A stretch of 8,422 bases of DNA from an uncultured Collinsella sp. (GTDB taxonomy: Bacteria; Actinomycetota; Coriobacteriia; Coriobacteriales; Coriobacteriaceae). The stretch spans positions 1 through 8,422 of the forward strand of contig CABVCF010000084.1 in the NCBI GenBank assembly GCA_902496775.1, read 5' to 3'. Positions 5,737-8,422 of this stretch are shown one piece after another. Each line of letters starts with the position of its first letter. Positions within the stretch are counted from its first letter, which is position 1. A program made the translations under genes and the position numbers. The notes under the pieces are model-generated. The model was given only the letters and a program-made list of their open reading frames with translations, made no database searches and was not told where the DNA came from.

Positions 5737-7533
5737 ATGCATTCGTTTAAGATCACCAATCAATTCCTACTTGATGATGAGCCGTTCACCATCTTGTCGG
5801 GGGCGATTCACTATATGCGTGTTCATCCGAGCGACTGGCACCACTCGCTCTATAACCTTAAGGCTCTTGGGTTTAATACGGTCGAAACGTATGTACCGTG
5901 GAATCTTCATGAGCCAAAGCCTGGCGTCTTCGATTTTTCTGGCTCAATCGATTTGGCGGCATTTCTTGATGAGGCAGCATCGCTCGGTCTGTATGCAATT
6001 GTTCGGCCCTCTCCGTTTATTTGTGCAGAATGGGAATTTGGCGGCATGCCAGCATGGCTGCTGCGCGAACATGATATGAGGCCGCGTAGCAGCGACCCCA
6101 AATTTCTTGCTCACGTTGCGCAGTACTACGACCATCTCATGCCGATACTCGTCTCGCGTCAGATTGACAAGGGCGGAAACATCATCATGATGCAGGTTGA
6201 AAACGAGTATGGGTCGTATTGCGAGGATAAGGACTATCTTCGTGCGATTCGTCGCCTTATGGTCGAGCGTGGGGTTTCCGTGCCCCTTTGTACTTCCGAT
6301 GGTCCGTGGCGTGGGTGCCTTCGTGCTGGTACGCTTATTGACGATGATGTGTTGTGCACCGGCAACTTTGGTTCTCATGCAAAGGAGAACTTTGAGGCTC
6401 TTTCTGCTTTTCACAAGGAGCATGGAAAACAATGGCCTCTTATGTGCATGGAGTTGTGGGACGGCTGGTTCAATCGCTACGGGGAGAACGTCATCAGGCG
6501 CGATCCCGAGGATCTTGCCTCTTGCGTTCGCGAGGTGCTCGAGCTTGGAGGATCTTTAAACCTCTACATGTTTCATGGAGGCACCAACTTTGGATTTATG
6601 AACGGATGTTCTGCACGCCATACGCATGACCTGCACCAGGTGACATCGTATGACTACGATGCTCCATTGGACGAACAGGGCAACCCGACCGAGAAATACT
6701 TCGCAATTCAAAGGACAGTTCACGAGCTGTATCCCGATATCGCGCAAAGCAAGCCGTTAACAAAAAAGGCGTTTTCCATGCCCGATATTTCGGTGAGTGA
6801 GCGCGTAAGTCTCTTTAATGTGCTCGATATTCTTTCGGAGCCGATTGAAGCCCAATATCCTATGCCCATGGAAGAGATGGGCCAGTCGTATGGATATACG
6901 TTATATACCACGACTGTCGAGCGTGACCGTGCAGATGAAGAGCGTATTCGGGTTATTGACGCCCGCGACCGCGCTCAGGTGTTTGTGAACGGTGACAAAG
7001 TAGCGACGCAGTATCAGGAGCACATCGGGGAAGATATTCACTGCGTTCTTCCCTGTGAACACAACCGCCTGGATGTTCTGACCGAGGATATGGGTCGCGT
7101 CAATTATGGTCACAAATTGCTCGCTGATACGCAGCATAAGGGCATTAGGACAGGAGTTTGCGTTGATCTTCACTTTGTTACCGGTTGGGAGATGCGTTGT
7201 CTGCCACTCGATAACATCGATAATCTTGATTATTCCGCCGGCTGGGTAGAGGGGCAACCTTCCTTTTATCGCGCAAAGTTTGATATATCTGAGCCGGCTG
7301 ATACCTTTATCGACACTACGGGTTTTGGAAAGGGTGTGGCATTCGTAAACGGAACGAATGTCGGACGTTTTTGGGATAAGGGTCCCATCATGACGCTCTA
7401 TGTTCCGCACGGTTTATTACACCCTGGTACCAATGAACTCGTTATGTTCGAAACAGAGGGCGTGTATGATGCGAAAATCTCCCTTCGCTCTGAGCCCGTT
7501 ATCCGTACACTTGAACAAGAAGGAGTTGAGTAG
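5737..7533 (+). CDS. bgaC: GH35 beta-galactosidase, BgaC/GnbG type (Gal-beta-1,3-HexNAc specific)
   Basis: This is a complete 598-residue GH35 enzyme, close to the length of pneumococcal BgaC. The N-terminal TIM barrel starts with LSGAIHYMRVHPSDW (20-34) and has NTVETYVPWNLHEPKPG (47-63), RPSPFICAEWEFGGMPAWLL (90-109), QVENEYGS (153-160; Glu157 the likely acid/base) and MCMELWDGWFNRYG (236-249; Glu239 the likely nucleophile). MFHGGTNFGFMNG (278-290) closes the barrel. Beta-domains follow, with GRVNYG (453-458) and FVNGTNVGRFW (536-546). Trp241, Trp244 and Tyr457 appear to match the residues I recall as setting beta-1,3 specificity in BgaC (Trp240, Trp243, Tyr455). There is no signal peptide, so it acts in the cytoplasm, probably on sugar taken up by the PTS encoded next. 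GGGAG (5728-5732) lies a short 4 bases before the ATG. The EIIB gene begins 2 bases after its stop. Confidence 0.95.
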   Translation: MHSFKITNQFLLDDEPFTILSGAIHYMRVHPSDWHHSLYNLKALGFNTVETYVPWNLHEPKPGVFDFSGSIDLAAFLDEAASLGLYAIVRPSPFICAEWEFGGMPAWLLREHDMRPRSSDPKFLAHVAQYYDHLMPILVSRQIDKGGNIIMMQVENEYGSYCEDKDYLRAIRRLMVERGVSVPLCTSDGPWRGCLRAGTLIDDDVLCTGNFGSHAKENFEALSAFHKEHGKQWPLMCMELWDGWFNRYGENVIRRDPEDLASCVREVLELGGSLNLYMFHGGTNFGFMNGCSARHTHDLHQVTSYDYDAPLDEQGNPTEKYFAIQRTVHELYPDIAQSKPLTKKAFSMPDISVSERVSLFNVLDILSEPIEAQYPMPMEEMGQSYGYTLYTTTVERDRADEERIRVIDARDRAQVFVNGDKVATQYQEHIGEDIHCVLPCEHNRLDVLTEDMGRVNYGHKLLADTQHKGIRTGVCVDLHFVTGWEMRCLPLDNIDNLDYSAGWVEGQPSFYRAKFDISEPADTFIDTTGFGKGVAFVNGTNVGRFWDKGPIMTLYVPHGLLHPGTNELVMFETEGVYDAKISLRSEPVIRTLEQEGVE

Positions 7534-7535
7534 AA

Positions 7536-8000
7536 ATGATTGTAGGCGCACGAATCGACTTTCGCTTGATTCACGGACAGGTGGCAAACCTCTGGTCTAA
7601 CGCCCGTCAGGTAAGCCGCTTCATGGTAGTTGACGACGAGGTATCGCAAGATGCTACCCAAAAGCAGGTTCTTCGCATGGCTTGCCCGGCAACTGTGAAG
7701 TTGTCCGTGCTTCCTGTCGACAAGGCCGCTGCCAACATCACTGCTGGCAAATATGATGCGCAACGTCTCTTCATTATTGCGAAAAAGCCTGAGGTCTACG
7801 TTCGACTTTTGGAACAAGGTGTTAAGCTTGAGCAGCTCATCGTCGGTAATATGACGACAATGGAGCCGGTCAAGAAGCTGAATCGCAACATTAGTTGCGA
7901 CCAGGGGGACCTTGACGCATTTGCCAAACTCAAGGCCGATAATCTTCCTATTGTCATTCAGCTGACGCCGCAGGATAACCCAGAGGCTCTCACGCTCTAG
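7536..8000 (+). CDS. PTS mannose-family EIIB protein (N-acetylgalactosamine/galacto-N-biose type)
   Basis: This complete 154-residue EIIB of the mannose family is a cytoplasmic phosphocarrier between EIIA and the sugar bound by EIIC/EIID. The N-terminal signature ARIDFRLIHGQVANLW (5-20) contains the phosphorylated His13. FMVVDDEV (29-36), MACPATVKLSVLPVDKAAA (48-66), RLFIIAKKPE (77-86) and IVGNM (102-106) follow in the normal order. The sequence resembles the EIIB of pneumococcal bgaC and lactobacillus gnb loci as I recall them, which supports a Gal-beta-1,3-HexNAc or amino-sugar substrate. The start ATG is 2 bases after the GH35 stop; AAGGAG (7520-7525), 10 bases upstream, lies within the GH35 gene, so the two are translationally linked. 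It is clearly different from the broken EIIB at 5003-5324. Confidence 0.95.
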   Translation: MIVGARIDFRLIHGQVANLWSNARQVSRFMVVDDEVSQDATQKQVLRMACPATVKLSVLPVDKAAANITAGKYDAQRLFIIAKKPEVYVRLLEQGVKLEQLIVGNMTTMEPVKKLNRNISCDQGDLDAFAKLKADNLPIVIQLTPQDNPEALTL

Positions 8001-8016
8001 TCGAATTAACGCTAGG

Positions 8017-8055
8017 CCGTGAAGGGGGATGCACGGTTTATATAAGCGTATTGGT
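8017..8055 (+). promoter_or_regulatory. Intergenic hairpin and possible internal promoter before EIIC
   Basis: CCGTG (8017-8021) and CACGG (8032-8036) can pair around a 10-base loop and are followed by TTTATAT, giving a weak attenuator-like structure. TATATA (8039-8044) could be a -10 box, with TTGGTATTG (8051-8059) placing TGGT at the same distance as in the candidate promoters at 1926 and 5543. The evidence is weak. The 93-base gap may only moderate expression of the EIIC gene. Confidence 0.25.
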
Positions 8056-8093
8056 ATTGTAGAAACTGTTACACCTTAAATAAGGAGTTTACC

Positions 8094-8422
8094 ATGATTG
8101 CTTGGTGGCAGATTCTTCTGTTAACCCTGTATGCGGGTTATCAGATTATGGATGAGCTGAACTGGTACACCTGTGCCGGCTCAGCCGTCTTCTCCGGTAT
8201 GATTACCGGTTTGATTATGGGTGACCTGCAGACTGGCCTGTTTATCGGCGGCAGCATGCAGCTCACCGTCCTGGGCGTTGGTACCTTTGGCGGCGCCTCT
8301 CGTATCGATGCCAACTCCGGCACTCTGGTCGCCACTGCCTTTGCCGTGGGTGCGGGCATGAATCCCGAGACGGCTCTTGCCGCCATCGGCGTGCCTGTCG
8401 CTGCCATTCTCGTCTACACCGA
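8094..8422 (+). CDS. PTS mannose-family EIIC permease, 5' part
   Basis: The gene starts at ATG 8094 with AAGGAG at 8082-8087, 6 bases upstream, and stays open to the window edge, giving 109 residues of a protein that normally has about 260. The N-terminus is strongly hydrophobic, and stretches such as MITGLIMGDLQTGLFIGGSM (about 36-55) and LGVGTFGGASRIDANSGTL (about 60-78) are typical of EIIC subunits of the N-acetylgalactosamine/mannose family, the membrane channel for the sugar. It follows GH35 and EIIB in one direction; an EIID gene is expected just beyond the window. It is distinct from the EIIC fragment at the left edge, so at least two PTS systems flank this locus. Confidence 0.93.
   Translation, partial: MIAWWQILLLTLYAGYQIMDELNWYTCAGSAVFSGMITGLIMGDLQTGLFIGGSMQLTVLGVGTFGGASRIDANSGTLVATAFAVGAGMNPETALAAIGVPVAAILVYT

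Noticed and set aside
1..8422. CRISPR arrays, insertion sequences, rRNA or complete tRNA genes
   Set aside because: No regularly spaced repeats, transposase motifs, paired terminal repeats or RNA gene signatures were seen on either strand.

Overview
The window looks like chromosomal DNA of a gut bacterium of the Coriobacteriia. A Collinsella-like organism is my best guess, from the C/G-ending codons of the best-adapted genes, the mannose-family PTS content and the style of the genes. That assignment is inference; no marker gene is present. All recognisable genes lie on the + strand and concern uptake and breakdown of amino-sugar or galactose-containing glycans.

Region 1 (1-1216): the 3' end of a mannose-family PTS EIIC gene overlaps a complete EIID gene, and a nested hairpin terminator closes the unit. 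Region 2 (1300-3255): an unrecognised membrane-anchored, TPR-like protein, a lone PTS EIIA, and a GntR/HutC-type regulator, all with more A/T-ending codons than their neighbours. Region 3 (3367-4590): agaS, a two-SIS-domain galactosamine-6-phosphate deaminase/isomerase, with strongly biased codons and its own GC-rich terminator. Region 4 (4651-5324): a scar. The first third of a nagA-type deacetylase gene runs directly into the 3' two-thirds of a second PTS EIIB gene, which itself carries a one-base frameshift. Region 5 (5325-5736): 412 bases without an intact gene, holding two hairpins, a 12-bp palindrome that looks like a GntR/HutC operator, a TATAAT box and a possible decayed copy of the start of the next gene. 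Region 6 (5737-8422): an intact GH35 beta-galactosidase of the BgaC/GnbG type, an EIIB gene 2 bases behind it, and the start of an EIIC gene cut by the window edge.

The order regulator - agaS - nagA - GH35 - EIIB - EIIC matches, from memory, the galacto-N-biose/lacto-N-biose (gnb) operon layout of lactobacilli and resembles the bgaC locus of pneumococcus. The likely pathway is: the PTS imports and phosphorylates Gal-beta-1,3-HexNAc or a free amino sugar, GH35 cleaves the beta-1,3-galactosyl bond inside the cell, a deacetylase removes acetate, and AgaS turns galactosamine-6-phosphate into tagatose-6-phosphate. Here the deacetylase gene of the locus is broken, so that step must be supplied from elsewhere or the pathway is altered. 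Nothing in the window is a clearly new system. The most interesting points are the nagA/EIIB scar, the shared promoter/operator motifs, the possible GH35 remnant and the orphan membrane protein.
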